A stretch of 64,000 bases of DNA from Micromonospora avicenniae (GTDB lineage Bacteria > Actinomycetota > Actinomycetes > Mycobacteriales > Micromonosporaceae), in contig NZ_FTNF01000010.1 in assembly GCF_900156065.1 (NCBI RefSeq), positions 1-64,000 on the forward strand, written 5' to 3'. The notes beneath the pieces are model-generated. The model did no database searches. It was not told the origin of the DNA and saw only the letters and a program-made list of their open reading frames with translations. Below are positions 22,026-30,170 of the stretch, piece by piece. Position 1 is the stretch's first letter, and each line of letters opens with the position of its first letter. Position numbers and translations under genes: made by a program.

Positions 22026-22285
22026 CCACGTTCCTCGCCGTCGTCCTCACCGGACTGTTCTCGGCGGCCGCGCTGCTCGTCCTGGTCCGGCTCTACCGCG
22101 GTCCGTCGCTGCTCGACCGGGTGGTCGCCGCCGACATGCTGCTCGCCACGATGGTCGGCGCGGTCGCCGCCGAGGCGGCGGTGAACCGGCACTCCGGCAC
22201 GCTGCCGGTGCTGGTGGTGCTCTCGCTGCTCGGCTTCGTCGGCTCGGTATCGCTGGCCCGGTTCGCGGTACGGGAGGGCGCCTGA
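22022..22285 (+). CDS. mrpF: Mrp Na+/H+ antiporter subunit F
   Basis: An 87-residue protein with three membrane segments and the MnhF signature RLYRGPSLLDRVVAADML. GTG 22022 overlaps the mrpE stop by four bases, and GAGAAGGAGAA precedes it. Length and position are typical for the family. Confidence 0.94.
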   Translation: MTTFLAVVLTGLFSAAALLVLVRLYRGPSLLDRVVAADMLLATMVGAVAAEAAVNRHSGTLPVLVVLSLLGFVGSVSLARFAVREGA

Positions 22286-22617
22286 TGCCGGGCATCGTGG
22301 CCGACTGGCTCGGCGCCGTCTGCCTGGTGGCCGGTGCGCTGCTCGCCCTGGTCGCCGCGATCGGTGTGCTGCGCTTCCCGGACGTGCTGGACCGGATGCA
22401 CGCCGCCACCAAGCCGCAGACGCTCGGCGTGCTGCTCCTGCTGGCCGGAGTCGCCCTGCGGCTGCGTACGCCGGGTGACCTCGGGATGGTGGTGCTGGTC
22501 GGGGTCTTCCAGTTGGCCACGGCTCCGGTGGCCGCCCAGATGATCGGGCGGGCCGCGTACCGCGCCGGTCGGGTGGATCCCACCCTCCTCGACGTCGACG
22601 AACTGGCCAACCGCTGA
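22285..22617 (+). CDS. mrpG: Mrp Na+/H+ antiporter subunit G
   Basis: A 110-residue MnhG-family protein with three membrane segments and the signature VLRFPDVLDRMHAATKPQTL. ATG 22285 shares one base with the mrpF stop. It completes the Mrp operon; 201 bases separate it from the CorC-like gene on the same strand. Confidence 0.94.
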   Translation: MPGIVADWLGAVCLVAGALLALVAAIGVLRFPDVLDRMHAATKPQTLGVLLLLAGVALRLRTPGDLGMVVLVGVFQLATAPVAAQMIGRAAYRAGRVDPTLLDVDELANR

Positions 22618-22707
22618 CAGCGCACCGAAGTGCCGACCCGGTCGGTCGACGAACCGGACAACCGGGAGGCTTCGCCCCACCTTCAGCGGGCGTACAGCCA
22701 TCGCCGA

Positions 22708-22713
22708 TAAAAT
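22708..22713 (+). promoter_or_regulatory. -10 element upstream of the CorC-like genes
   Basis: TAAAAT stands in an otherwise GC-rich spacer, with a transcription start expected near 22720, at or next to ATG 22721. A convincing -35 is not visible; TTCAGC at 22682 is spaced too far away. Confidence 0.4.
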
Positions 22714-22720
22714 GACCCGC

Positions 22721-22825
22721 ATGATCGACTCTTCTGCCCAGGAGGGCAGCAGTAGCCAGCCGGGTCGTGCCCGGCATCCGAAGGCCCCGACGCGGTCGCG
22801 AGGAGCCCTGAGCCTCCCGTGCTGA
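22721..22825 (+). CDS. Possible leaderless upstream ORF (34 residues)
   Basis: A short frame starts at ATG 22721, about seven bases after the TAAAAT -10 element, so its mRNA would be leaderless. It ends at TGA 22823-22825, overlapping the GTG start of the CorC-like gene by seven bases. The peptide is Ser-, Arg- and Pro-rich with four prolines and no membrane segment. Such an arrangement could couple translation of the downstream gene to the leader, as proline-containing leaders do in some magnesium-transport genes. It may equally be chance; an ATG at 22712 is in the same frame. Confidence 0.35.
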   Translation: MIDSSAQEGSSSQPGRARHPKAPTRSRGALSLPC

Positions 22826-24177
22826 TCGTCCTGGGCCTGGTCCTGATCATCGTTCTCACCGCACTCACCGGCTACTTCGTGGCCCAGGAGTTCGGCTTCG
22901 TCGCCGTGGACCGGGGCAAGCTGCGCCAGCTTGCGGAGGAGGGCGACCAGCCCGCCGCCCGGGCACTCGAGGTGACCAGCCGGCTCTCCTTCATGCTCTC
23001 GGGAGCACAACTCGGCATCACCGTCACCGCTCTGCTGGTCGGTTACGCGGCCGAGCCGTACCTCGGTGCCGGCTTGGCCGATCTGCTCGGTCTCGCCGGG
23101 GTCGCCGAGTCGCTCAGTCTGCCCCTGTCCGTCGCGCTCGCCCTGATCATCGCCACCGTGGTGCAGATGGTTCTGGGCGAGCTGGCCCCGAAGAACCTCG
23201 CCATCGCCCGCGCCGAACCGGTGACCCGGGCGCTCGCACGGTCGACCCTCATGTACCTGAAGGTGGCCGGCCCGGTGGTCCGGCTCTTCGACAAGTCCGC
23301 GGTGCGGCTGCTGCGTCGCGTCGGCATCGAGCCGATCGAGGAGTTGCCCAGCGGCGCCACCCCGGAGGACCTGGAACAGATCATCGCCGAGTCCCGCAAC
23401 GAGGGGCATCTGGACGTGGAGATGTCCACCCTGCTCGACCGGGGGTTGGACTTCCGCGAGCTCAGCGCCGGCGAGGCCATGGTGCCGCGGGTGGACGTGC
23501 ACACCGTACGCGCCGACCAGCCGGTCAGCCGGGTGGTCGAGCTGCTGGACACCGGCCACTCCCGCTTCCCCGTCCAGGGCGCGGAAGGGGTGGACGACCT
23601 GGTCGGGGTGGTCGGCATCTCCGACGTGCTCGGCGTACCCCAGCACGAGCGGGCCACCACCCCGGTGAGCGCGGTGGCCGTACCGCCGCTGCTGGTGCCC
23701 GAGACGCTGCCGCTGCCGACGGTGCTGGACCGGCTGCGGTCCGGCCATCGGCAGCTGGCCTGCGTGGTCGACGAGTACGGCGGCTTCGCCGGGGTGATCA
23801 CCCTGGAGGACATCGCCGAGGAACTGGTCGGCCCGATCCGTGACGAGGACGACCCGCCGGAACGGGCTCCGGCCCAGCAGGCCGACGGCTCCTGGGTCGT
23901 GCCGGCCCGCTGGCGGATCGACGAGGTGGCGGACAGCACCGGCATCGCACTGCCCGAAGCGCCCGAGTACGACACGCTCTCCGGCCTGGTCATGCGCGAG
24001 CTCGGGCGGGTGCCCGAGGTCGGTGACCGGCTCGAGATCAGCCTGGCGCCCGACGCCGAGGACGGTGAGGCGGAGCCGCGCGCCCTGGTGGAGGTGCTCG
24101 CCGTCGACCGGCACGTGGCCGACTCGGTGCGCCTGCGGCTCACCGAGACCGGCAACCGCCCGGAGGTGTCGGCATGA
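22819..24177 (+). CDS. Hemolysin/CNNM family protein (DUF21-CBS-CorC)
   Basis: A 452-residue membrane protein. The N-terminal DUF21 domain (about 1-190) has four hydrophobic segments and the conserved FVAQEFGFVAVDRGKL and VLGELAPKN motifs. It is followed by a CBS pair (about 200-335, including AMVPRVDV and VVDEYGGFAGVITLEDI) and a C-terminal CorC_HlyC domain. The family is linked to Mg2+/Co2+ export or homeostasis. GTG 22819 has no clear ribosome site of its own, and an upstream reading frame overlaps it. The next gene is a paralogue overlapping by four bases. Confidence 0.92.
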   Translation: MLIVLGLVLIIVLTALTGYFVAQEFGFVAVDRGKLRQLAEEGDQPAARALEVTSRLSFMLSGAQLGITVTALLVGYAAEPYLGAGLADLLGLAGVAESLSLPLSVALALIIATVVQMVLGELAPKNLAIARAEPVTRALARSTLMYLKVAGPVVRLFDKSAVRLLRRVGIEPIEELPSGATPEDLEQIIAESRNEGHLDVEMSTLLDRGLDFRELSAGEAMVPRVDVHTVRADQPVSRVVELLDTGHSRFPVQGAEGVDDLVGVVGISDVLGVPQHERATTPVSAVAVPPLLVPETLPLPTVLDRLRSGHRQLACVVDEYGGFAGVITLEDIAEELVGPIRDEDDPPERAPAQQADGSWVVPARWRIDEVADSTGIALPEAPEYDTLSGLVMRELGRVPEVGDRLEISLAPDAEDGEAEPRALVEVLAVDRHVADSVRLRLTETGNRPEVSA

Positions 24178-25238
24178 GCCCCGGGGTCGCGCTGTTCACC
24201 TCGGCGGTGCTGCTGGCGCTCAACGGGTTCTTCGTGGCCGCCGAGTTCGCCCTGGTCGCGAGCAAGCGGTACCGCCTGGAGCAGGCCGCGGCCGGCGGCG
24301 GGCGGGCCGCCCGGGCCGCGCTGGACGGCGTACGCGAGCTGTCGCTGATGCTCGCCGGCGCGCAGCTGGGGATCACGCTGTGCACGCTGGGCCTCGGTGC
24401 GCTCGCCGAGCCCGCGATCGAGCACCTGGCCAGTCCCGTGCTGCACGCGGTGGGGTTGCCGGATGCGCCCAGCCACATCGTGGCGCTGGTGTTCGCGCTG
24501 GCGCTGGTCACCTTCCTGCACCTGATCGTCGGTGAGATGGCGCCGAAGTCCTGGGCGATCACCGACGCGGAACGCTCGGCCATGCTGCTGGCGCTGCCGT
24601 TCCGGGCGTTCGCCCGGGTCTCCCGGCCGGTGCTCAGCGCGCTCAACGCGCTGGCCAACTCGATCCTGCGGCTGGTCCGGGTCAACCCGCAGGACCAGCT
24701 GGCGCAGGTGCACGGCCCGGACGAGCTGCGGATGCTGCTGGAGCAGTCCCGGGAGCACGGGCTGCTCGGCGCCGAGCAGCACCAGTTGCTGACCAGCATG
24801 CTGGAGTTGCAGGGCACCACGGTGGCCCAGGTGATGGAGCCGTTCTCGACCATGGTGACGGTCTACCGGGGCGACTCCGCCGAGCGGATCGAGCAGGTCA
24901 GCCGGGAGAGCGGCCGGTCCCGTCTGGCGGTGCTGGACGCGGCGGGTGACGTCTGCGGTCTGGTGCACGTACGGGAGGCGGTGCGCGCCGTCACCACGGG
25001 CCAGCGGGCCGTGGCCGGTGACCTCATGAGCACCGCCTTCATCCTGCCGGCGGAGGCGTCGGTGACCGAGGCGGTCGCCGCCATGCGTGCCCGCCAGTCC
25101 CAGCTCGCCCTGGTGCGCAACGGCGGCGGCCCGACCCGGCCGGTCGGTTTCGTGGCGCTGGAGGACCTGTTGGAAGAGGTCATCGGTGAGTTCGACGACG
25201 AGACCGACCCGGTGCCGCGCGGTCGCCGGTTGAGGTGA
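24174..25238 (+). CDS. Second hemolysin/CNNM family protein (DUF21-CBS)
   Basis: A 354-residue paralogue of the preceding protein, with DUF21 (FVAAEFALVASKRYRLEQ, GEMAPKSWAIT) and a CBS pair (VMEPFSTMVTVYRG; VGFVALEDLLEEVIGEFDDE). It lacks the C-terminal CorC_HlyC domain present in its neighbour. ATG 24174 overlaps the upstream stop (ATGA). Pairs of one long and one short CNNM protein are common in actinobacteria and suggest a heteromeric transporter. The operon ends at the strong hairpin just downstream. Confidence 0.92.
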   Translation: MSPGVALFTSAVLLALNGFFVAAEFALVASKRYRLEQAAAGGGRAARAALDGVRELSLMLAGAQLGITLCTLGLGALAEPAIEHLASPVLHAVGLPDAPSHIVALVFALALVTFLHLIVGEMAPKSWAITDAERSAMLLALPFRAFARVSRPVLSALNALANSILRLVRVNPQDQLAQVHGPDELRMLLEQSREHGLLGAEQHQLLTSMLELQGTTVAQVMEPFSTMVTVYRGDSAERIEQVSRESGRSRLAVLDAAGDVCGLVHVREAVRAVTTGQRAVAGDLMSTAFILPAEASVTEAVAAMRARQSQLALVRNGGGPTRPVGFVALEDLLEEVIGEFDDETDPVPRGRRLR

Positions 25239-25244
25239 CCCCCG

Positions 25245-25315
25245 GTCCCCGACCGGGGACGGACGGCTCGTACGAGTACCCAGCGGACCCCGACCACCGG
25301 TCGGGGTCCGCTGGG
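25245..25315 (+). terminator. Strong double hairpin terminator
   Basis: The main stem is a perfect 17-base inverted repeat (25279-25295 with 25299-25315) closed by a three-base loop ACC. A smaller hairpin GTCCCC-GACC-GGGGAC occupies 25245-25260, directly after the stop of the second CNNM gene. No T run follows, as is usual in actinobacteria. Confidence 0.8.
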
Positions 25316-25464
25316 ATTCGGCCGGCCGAACGGCGACAGCAGAGGCGCTCCGGGTCGTGTGCGCGCCGTCGCAGCGGGAAGGAACCAGGTATCCGGGGCG
25401 GCGGGGCGACTCTGGCGGGCGTCACTGGACCTGCTCGGCGAGGCGTGGCCCTGGTGCCGGTGGG

Positions 25465-26424
25465 GTGGACGTGGGTGCGACGGTAGGGGGTCCGGTGCGG
25501 TTCACGGGGGTGTCGCCCGAGTCCAGCTGGACCGGCCTGACCGTGCACACGGCGCTCACCAATCCGAGCACCCGGCCGGGGTTGCGGCTGCCCGGCCGGG
25601 TGACGGTGACCGCCGGCTCGACGGATGTGCCGGTGCGGCACGTCCGGCTCGGCCTGGTGGCCACGGCCGAGCCGGACGACCCGTCGGCGCCGCGCCGACT
25701 GGTGCAGTTCCACGGCGCGGCGCTGTCCGGCGCGTTCGTGCTCCGGGCGCGGCGGGGACGTACCATCCCGTTCCAGTTCCCGGTGCCCTGGGAGACCCCG
25801 GTGACCATCTTCGGCGGCGTGCCGCTGCTCAGCCTCCGGATGGGCCTGCGCACGGAGGTCGCGATCGATCCGGCGCTCGACCAGGGTGCGATGGTGCCGG
25901 TCTTCGTGCACCCGCTGCCCACGCAGGGACACGTGCTCGCCGCGTTGGACACCCTCGGGTTCACCCTGCGGCAGGCCGGGATGGTGGACGCGCGGCTGCC
26001 CGGCGTGGAGCAGACGCTGCCGCTGCACCAGCGCATCGGCTTCTGGGCGGCCCCGCTCTACGCCGGGCCGATCACGGAACTCGAGCTGATCTTCATGACC
26101 AACTCGGCCGGCCTGGAGGTGATCTTCTGGATGGACCGCCGGCTCGCCCTGGCCGGGCTGACCCACCAGAGCATCAGCCGCTTCCGGGCCTGGCACGCCG
26201 GCGCCGAGCAGCGGGACTGGGTGGGCATCGTGGACGGCTGGCTGCGGGAGGCGATCAACCGGCACGCGGCGGCTGCCGCCCATGCCGACTGGTCCGCCCA
26301 GCTCACCGAGTCCGCGCACGTCAGCCGCCCGCCCGACGAGCCGCTCCAGCCGGGGACCGGGCTCGGCGGCACCGCGGGCGGCCCGGGGGTCGGCGGCGGT
26401 GGCGGAGGCGGCGACGGCACCTGA
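25465..26424 (+). CDS. Spo0M/SpoOM family protein
   Basis: About 319 residues with an arrestin-like beta-sandwich pattern. It contains VHTALTNPSTRPGLRLPGRV, VTAGSTDVPVRHVRLGLVAT, the RGRTIPFQFPVPWETPVT segment, and a GIVDGWLREA region near the end. This matches Spo0M (sporulation-control protein) family members, which are cytosolic, of unclear mechanism, and widespread in non-sporulating actinobacteria too. The C-terminus ends in a Gly-rich tail. The start is uncertain: GTG 25465, GTG 25471 and GTG 25495 (with AGGGGG four bases upstream) are all possible. It converges with the LysE gene. Confidence 0.8.
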   Translation: MDVGATVGGPVRFTGVSPESSWTGLTVHTALTNPSTRPGLRLPGRVTVTAGSTDVPVRHVRLGLVATAEPDDPSAPRRLVQFHGAALSGAFVLRARRGRTIPFQFPVPWETPVTIFGGVPLLSLRMGLRTEVAIDPALDQGAMVPVFVHPLPTQGHVLAALDTLGFTLRQAGMVDARLPGVEQTLPLHQRIGFWAAPLYAGPITELELIFMTNSAGLEVIFWMDRRLALAGLTHQSISRFRAWHAGAEQRDWVGIVDGWLREAINRHAAAAAHADWSAQLTESAHVSRPPDEPLQPGTGLGGTAGGPGVGGGGGGGDGT

Positions 26425-26484
26425 GCCGATCGTGCACCGCCCGGCTTCCCGCTCTCAGCAGGGCGCCCGACGCGCACCCGCCGG

Positions 26485-27153
26485 CTACATGCTCGCGGTC
26501 GCCAGCTTGGCGCTGAAGCCCAGGAACAGGGCGGCGATGCCGGTGGTGGCGCCGGCCGCGAGCCGGCGGCGGCGACGGAACTGCGTGGCCAGGAAGGTGC
26601 CCGTGAAGATCAGCGTGGTCAGGTACAGCGCGCTGGCCAGCTGCGCGATCAATCCGAGCAGCACGAACGAGAGCGCCGGCCAGTGGTACGCCGGGTCGAC
26701 GAACTGGATGAAGAACGAGACGAAGAAGAGGATCGCCTTGGGGTTGAGCAGGCTGATCACCAGCGCCTTGCGGAACGGGCCGCGCATCTCCGCCGGCTCC
26801 GACGCGTCGATCAGCCGCGGCGTGGTCGGGTCGTCGCGGTCGCGCCAGCGCCGCCACGCGCCGCGCAGCATGGTCAGACCCATGTAGCCCAGGTACGCGG
26901 CGCCCGCGTACTTGATCACGAGGAAGAGCGGGGGGTAAGCCTTGAGCAGGGACGCCACCCCGGCGGCGGAGAGGAACATCAGCACCCCGTCGCCGAGGAA
27001 GACCCCGCCGGCGGCCCGGTAGCCCGCCGCCACGCCGCGCTTGGCGGCGGTGGAGAGCACGAACAGTGAGTTGGGACCGGGCAGCAGGATGATGGCCACG
27101 GTGCCCAGCACGTACGTCTCGATGTCGGTGATCCCCAGCACGCCGGCCATCAT
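26485..27153 (-). CDS. LysE/RhtB family amino acid exporter
   Basis: A 222-residue membrane protein with about six hydrophobic segments. It shows the family signature LLPGPNSLFVLSTAAKRGVA after the first segment, AAYLGYMGLTMLRGAW in the middle, and KALVISLLNPKAILFFVSFF. These proteins export amino acids or related metabolites by proton exchange; the substrate is not readable. Its ATG shares one base with the stop of the upstream PNPOx/GNAT gene (TGATG), so the two are translationally coupled and probably functionally linked. Confidence 0.92.
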   Translation of the reverse strand: MMAGVLGITDIETYVLGTVAIILLPGPNSLFVLSTAAKRGVAAGYRAAGGVFLGDGVLMFLSAAGVASLLKAYPPLFLVIKYAGAAYLGYMGLTMLRGAWRRWRDRDDPTTPRLIDASEPAEMRGPFRKALVISLLNPKAILFFVSFFIQFVDPAYHWPALSFVLLGLIAQLASALYLTTLIFTGTFLATQFRRRRRLAAGATTGIAALFLGFSAKLATASM

Positions 27154-28421
27154 CACGCCGCCGGCACCGCCCGGCGAAGCCTTTCCCGCAGCGTCCGCTG
27201 TGCGTTCGGCCACGCCTCGACGGTCAGGGCGTACTGCACGGTGTCCCGCCAGGAGCCGTCCGGGCGCTGCCGGTGCATCCGCAGGACCCCCTCGCGGGTC
27301 GCGCCGAGCCGTTCGATGGCCCGCTGGGAGCGTTCGTTGCGGATGTCGGTGTGCCAGACCACCCGGACCGCGCCCAGGTCCTCGAAGGCGCGGGTGAGCA
27401 GCAGCAACTTCGCCTCGGTGTTGATCCCCGTACGCCACCACGGCCGGCCGAGCCAGGTGTAGCCGATCGCCACCGACCGGCGCTGCGGGCCCAATTCGTA
27501 GTAGGAGGTGCTGCCGACCACCGCGCCGGTGACCGCGCAGCGCTGCACCCAGGGCACCCGCTCGCCGCGGTCGTGGGCGGCCAGCGCTTCGGTGATCACC
27601 GCGGCCGTGGCCGGGGCGTCGACCGGCAGCGGACGCCACAGGTGCCGCCAGACCTCCGGGTCGGCGGTGGCGGCGTGCAGCTCGTCGGTGTGCGCGAGGT
27701 CGAGCGGTTCGAGCACCACGTGCTCGCCGCTCAGGACCGCCGGGTCGAGCCAGGGCGAGCGCCCCGGGCGCAGGTATGCCGGGACCGGGGCGGTGACGCC
27801 GGCGTCCGTCTCGGGTCGGCCCCGGGTGAGCCGCAGCGGCACCACCCCGGCCCAGTGCGGCAGGCCGAGGTCGGCTTCCTCGTCGCCTACGCCACCACCG
27901 CGGGTGCGCAGCGAGACCTCGTGCAGCGGCAGCGCCAGCACCGCGGTCTCGGCCAGCTCCTTGCGGCTCGGCGGGCGGCTGTCCGCGCTGCGTCCGGCGG
28001 CGACCTTCTCCACCAGGGCCGTCATCACGTCGGCCTTCTCCCGTTCGTCGGTCACCAGTCGGGCGGTGCCGTGCGCGACCACCGAGCGGTAGTTGGCGCT
28101 GTGGTGGAACTGGGCCCGGGCGTAGATCAGCGCGTCGAGCAGGGTGACCGCCACGGCGACCGGCAAACCGTCTCCCCGGGCGGCGAGCAGCGGCCGGCTG
28201 CCGGTGGAGCCGTGCAGGTAGAGCGTGTCGCCGACGCGCACGTGCATGGTCGGCAGGACCCGCGGCTCGCCGTCCACCGTGAACCCGAGCACGCAGTGGT
28301 ACGCCTCGTCCAGCACCGCGTGCACGGCCGACCGGTCGTAGCTCATCCGGTCGCGGGGGCGCTTCGCGGTCGTCCGCTCGGTCCGGGGATAGGTGGTCGG
28401 GTCGACTCCGGGGGTGGCCAT
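27153..28421 (-). CDS. Fused PNPOx-like flavin-binding protein and GNAT acetyltransferase
   Basis: A 422-residue two-domain protein. Residues about 25-210 form a pyridoxamine 5'-phosphate oxidase-like split barrel (AYHCVLGFTVDGEPRVLPTM, LYLHGSTGSRPLLAA, RSVVAHGTARLVTD). Residues about 235-420 form a GNAT domain (VLEPLDLAHTDELHAATADP, GYTWLGRPWWRTGINTEAKL, NERSQRAIERLGATREGVLR). The fusion is common in actinobacteria next to MocR regulators. ATG 28421 is preceded by AAAGGCGG. It is divergent from the MocR gene and coupled to the LysE exporter, suggesting a detoxification or export unit under MocR control. Confidence 0.88.
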   Translation of the reverse strand: MATPGVDPTTYPRTERTTAKRPRDRMSYDRSAVHAVLDEAYHCVLGFTVDGEPRVLPTMHVRVGDTLYLHGSTGSRPLLAARGDGLPVAVAVTLLDALIYARAQFHHSANYRSVVAHGTARLVTDEREKADVMTALVEKVAAGRSADSRPPSRKELAETAVLALPLHEVSLRTRGGGVGDEEADLGLPHWAGVVPLRLTRGRPETDAGVTAPVPAYLRPGRSPWLDPAVLSGEHVVLEPLDLAHTDELHAATADPEVWRHLWRPLPVDAPATAAVITEALAAHDRGERVPWVQRCAVTGAVVGSTSYYELGPQRRSVAIGYTWLGRPWWRTGINTEAKLLLLTRAFEDLGAVRVVWHTDIRNERSQRAIERLGATREGVLRMHRQRPDGSWRDTVQYALTVEAWPNAQRTLRERLRRAVPAA

Positions 28422-28441
28422 CGCATCCGCCTTTGTTCTAG

Positions 28442-28447
28442 TACAAT
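28442..28447 (+). promoter_or_regulatory. -10 element of the leaderless mocR promoter, with operator candidate
   Basis: TACAAT lies ten bases before GTG 28457, so transcription probably begins at or near the start codon. The AT-rich stretch 28433-28460 also contains ACAATCTTTGATTTGT, an imperfect inverted repeat that could be the MocR operator shared with the divergent PNPOx/GNAT gene. Confidence 0.5.
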
Positions 28448-28456
28448 CTTTGATTT

Positions 28457-29797
28457 GTGTCAGCACGCTATCAGGTCACCGGGGCGACGGCCGTCGAGAT
28501 CTCGGCCAGCATCGAGTCCGGCATCCGCACCGCCGCCCTGCCGCCCGGCGCCGCGCTACCGCCGGTCCGCGCCCTCGCCGCCGAGCTGGCCGTCAGCCCG
28601 GCCACCGTCGCCCGCGCCTACCAGGAGCTCCGCCAGCGTGGGCTGGTCGCCACCGCCGGCCGGCACGGCACCCGGGTCCGGCCGCGCCCGCCGGTGGCGG
28701 CCCGCCGTTCGGCGCTGCGCCCGCCGCCCGCACCCGGTCTACGCGACCTCTCCGCCGGCGAGCCCGACCCGTCCCTGCTGCCGTCGCTCGGCCCCCACCT
28801 GGCCGCCCTCGCCGTCGACGCGGGACCTCCGATCGGCTACTCGGGCGGCGGGGTGCTCCCCGAGCTGGCCGAGGCGGCCCGCGCCCGGCTCGCCGGCGAC
28901 GGCGTACCGGCCGGGGAACTGACCCTCACCGGCGGCGCGCTCGACGGCATCGAACGGCTGCTCGGCGCTCACCTGCGCCCCGGCGACGCGGTCGCGGTGG
29001 AGGACCCGGGTTGGGCCAACCTGCTCGACCTGATCGCCGCGCTGGGGCTACGCCCGGTCGGCGTACCGGTGGACGACGAGGGGCCGATGGTGGCCGGGGT
29101 GTCGGCCGCGCTCGCCGCCGGAGCCCGCGCACTGGTCGTGACCAGCCGCGCCCAGAACCCGACCGGCGCCGCGGTCTCCGCCGCCCGCGCGGCGGCGCTG
29201 CGTGAGCTCCTCGCCGGCTGGCCGGACCTGCTGCTGATCGAGGACGACCACGCCGCCGAACTCGCCCGCGTACCGCTGCACCCGCTGGCCGGGGCGACCG
29301 GAAGCTGGGCGTTCCTCCGCTCGGCCAGCAAGCCCTTCGGCCCGGACCTGCGGATCGCGGTGCTGGTGGGCGACGAGACCACCGTGGCCCGGGTGGCCGG
29401 TCGGGCCCGGGTCGGCGCCGGCTGGGTCTCCACCGTGCTGCAACGGCTGCTGCTCGCGCTCTGGCGCGACCCGGCCGTCGCCGAAATGGTCGACCGCGCG
29501 GCGGAGAGCTACGAGCGGCGGCGGTCCGCACTGCGCGCCGCGCTCGCCGAGCGGGGGCTGGACGCCTGCGGCCGCAGCGGTATCAACGTCTGGCTGCCCG
29601 TTCCGGACGAGACGAGCGCGGTGACCGCGCTGCGTGACGCTGGTTGGTCGGTCGCTCCCGGCGCGCTGTACCGGATCGCCGCCGAACCGGGCCTGCGGAT
29701 CACGGTCAGCTCGCTCGCCGACGCCGACATCGGCCCGCTCGCCGAGACGCTGGCCCGCGCCGTCCGACTGCCGTACCCGGGAGGCTTCGCCGCCTGA
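28457..29797 (+). CDS. MocR-type regulator (GntR HTH fused to aminotransferase domain)
   Basis: A 446-residue protein. The N-terminal winged helix (about 1-75; PPVRALAAELAVSPATVARA) is GntR-like, and the rest is a fold-type I aminotransferase domain. PLP-binding positions are visible: SRAQNPTG, the aspartate in LLIEDDHAAELA, and Lys292 in SASKPFGPDLR. MocR proteins sense PLP or an amino acid adduct and usually control a divergent neighbour, here the PNPOx/GNAT-LysE pair. No pdxST genes are nearby, so it need not be PdxR. The start GTG fits a leaderless mRNA. Confidence 0.92.
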   Translation: MSARYQVTGATAVEISASIESGIRTAALPPGAALPPVRALAAELAVSPATVARAYQELRQRGLVATAGRHGTRVRPRPPVAARRSALRPPPAPGLRDLSAGEPDPSLLPSLGPHLAALAVDAGPPIGYSGGGVLPELAEAARARLAGDGVPAGELTLTGGALDGIERLLGAHLRPGDAVAVEDPGWANLLDLIAALGLRPVGVPVDDEGPMVAGVSAALAAGARALVVTSRAQNPTGAAVSAARAAALRELLAGWPDLLLIEDDHAAELARVPLHPLAGATGSWAFLRSASKPFGPDLRIAVLVGDETTVARVAGRARVGAGWVSTVLQRLLLALWRDPAVAEMVDRAAESYERRRSALRAALAERGLDACGRSGINVWLPVPDETSAVTALRDAGWSVAPGALYRIAAEPGLRITVSSLADADIGPLAETLARAVRLPYPGGFAA

Positions 29798-29842
29798 GGC
29801 GTGCCGTGCCCGGCCGATCCGGGCTGGCCGCCCGGCCGTCGT

Positions 29843-29880
29843 CCCTGCCGCACCCGGCTCGGGCGTCCGGTGCGGCAGGG
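29843..29880 (+). terminator. Hairpin terminator after mocR
   Basis: A perfect 12-base stem CCCTGCCGCACC (29843-29854) with GGTGCGGCAGGG (29869-29880) and a 14-base loop, 46 bases after the mocR stop. A good intrinsic terminator candidate without a T tract. Confidence 0.65.
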
Positions 29881-29963
29881 GCGTCCGCGCGTGGGCGTCC
29901 GGCGCCGGGAGCGGGCGTCAGGCGCGGACGGGCGGGTAACCGCGGTGCGGGAGGAGGGCATCC

Positions 29964-30077
29964 ATGGCGTCGTCGGGGGCTAGGAAGGTCATCTGGATCG
30001 CGATCGCCGTCGCGGTGGTCGTGCTCGTCATCGTGATCATCGCGATGATGTCCGACGACGCCGGTGGCAGTTACTGA
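29964..30077 (+). CDS. Small single-pass membrane protein (37 residues)
   Basis: A 37-residue frame starting at ATG 29964 with GAGGAGGG (29951-29958) at ideal spacing. Its pattern is a short N-terminus with Arg-Lys, an uninterrupted hydrophobic stretch of about 20 residues (VIWIAIAVAVVVLVIVIIAM), and a short acidic tail (SDDAGGSY). That is the typical layout of a one-pass membrane microprotein with the tail outside. It lies between the mocR terminator and the udgX promoter, so it is probably its own transcript. No family recognised; the strong ribosome site and the composition are the evidence. Confidence 0.6.
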   Translation: MASSGARKVIWIAIAVAVVVLVIVIIAMMSDDAGGSY

Positions 30078-30157
30078 CCGCAGCGGTCACGCCGCGACCG
30101 CTGCGCACGACCGGGCACCCGCCGGGCCGGCGTACCCGGCACCGATCCCCGAACGGG

Positions 30158-30163
30158 TATAAA
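30158..30163 (+). promoter_or_regulatory. -10 element of leaderless udgX promoter
   Basis: TATAAA lies seven bases before ATG 30171 in GC-rich surroundings, so the predicted transcription start coincides with the start codon. No ribosome site is present upstream, consistent with a leaderless mRNA. Confidence 0.55.
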
Positions 30164-30170
30164 AGTCGGC

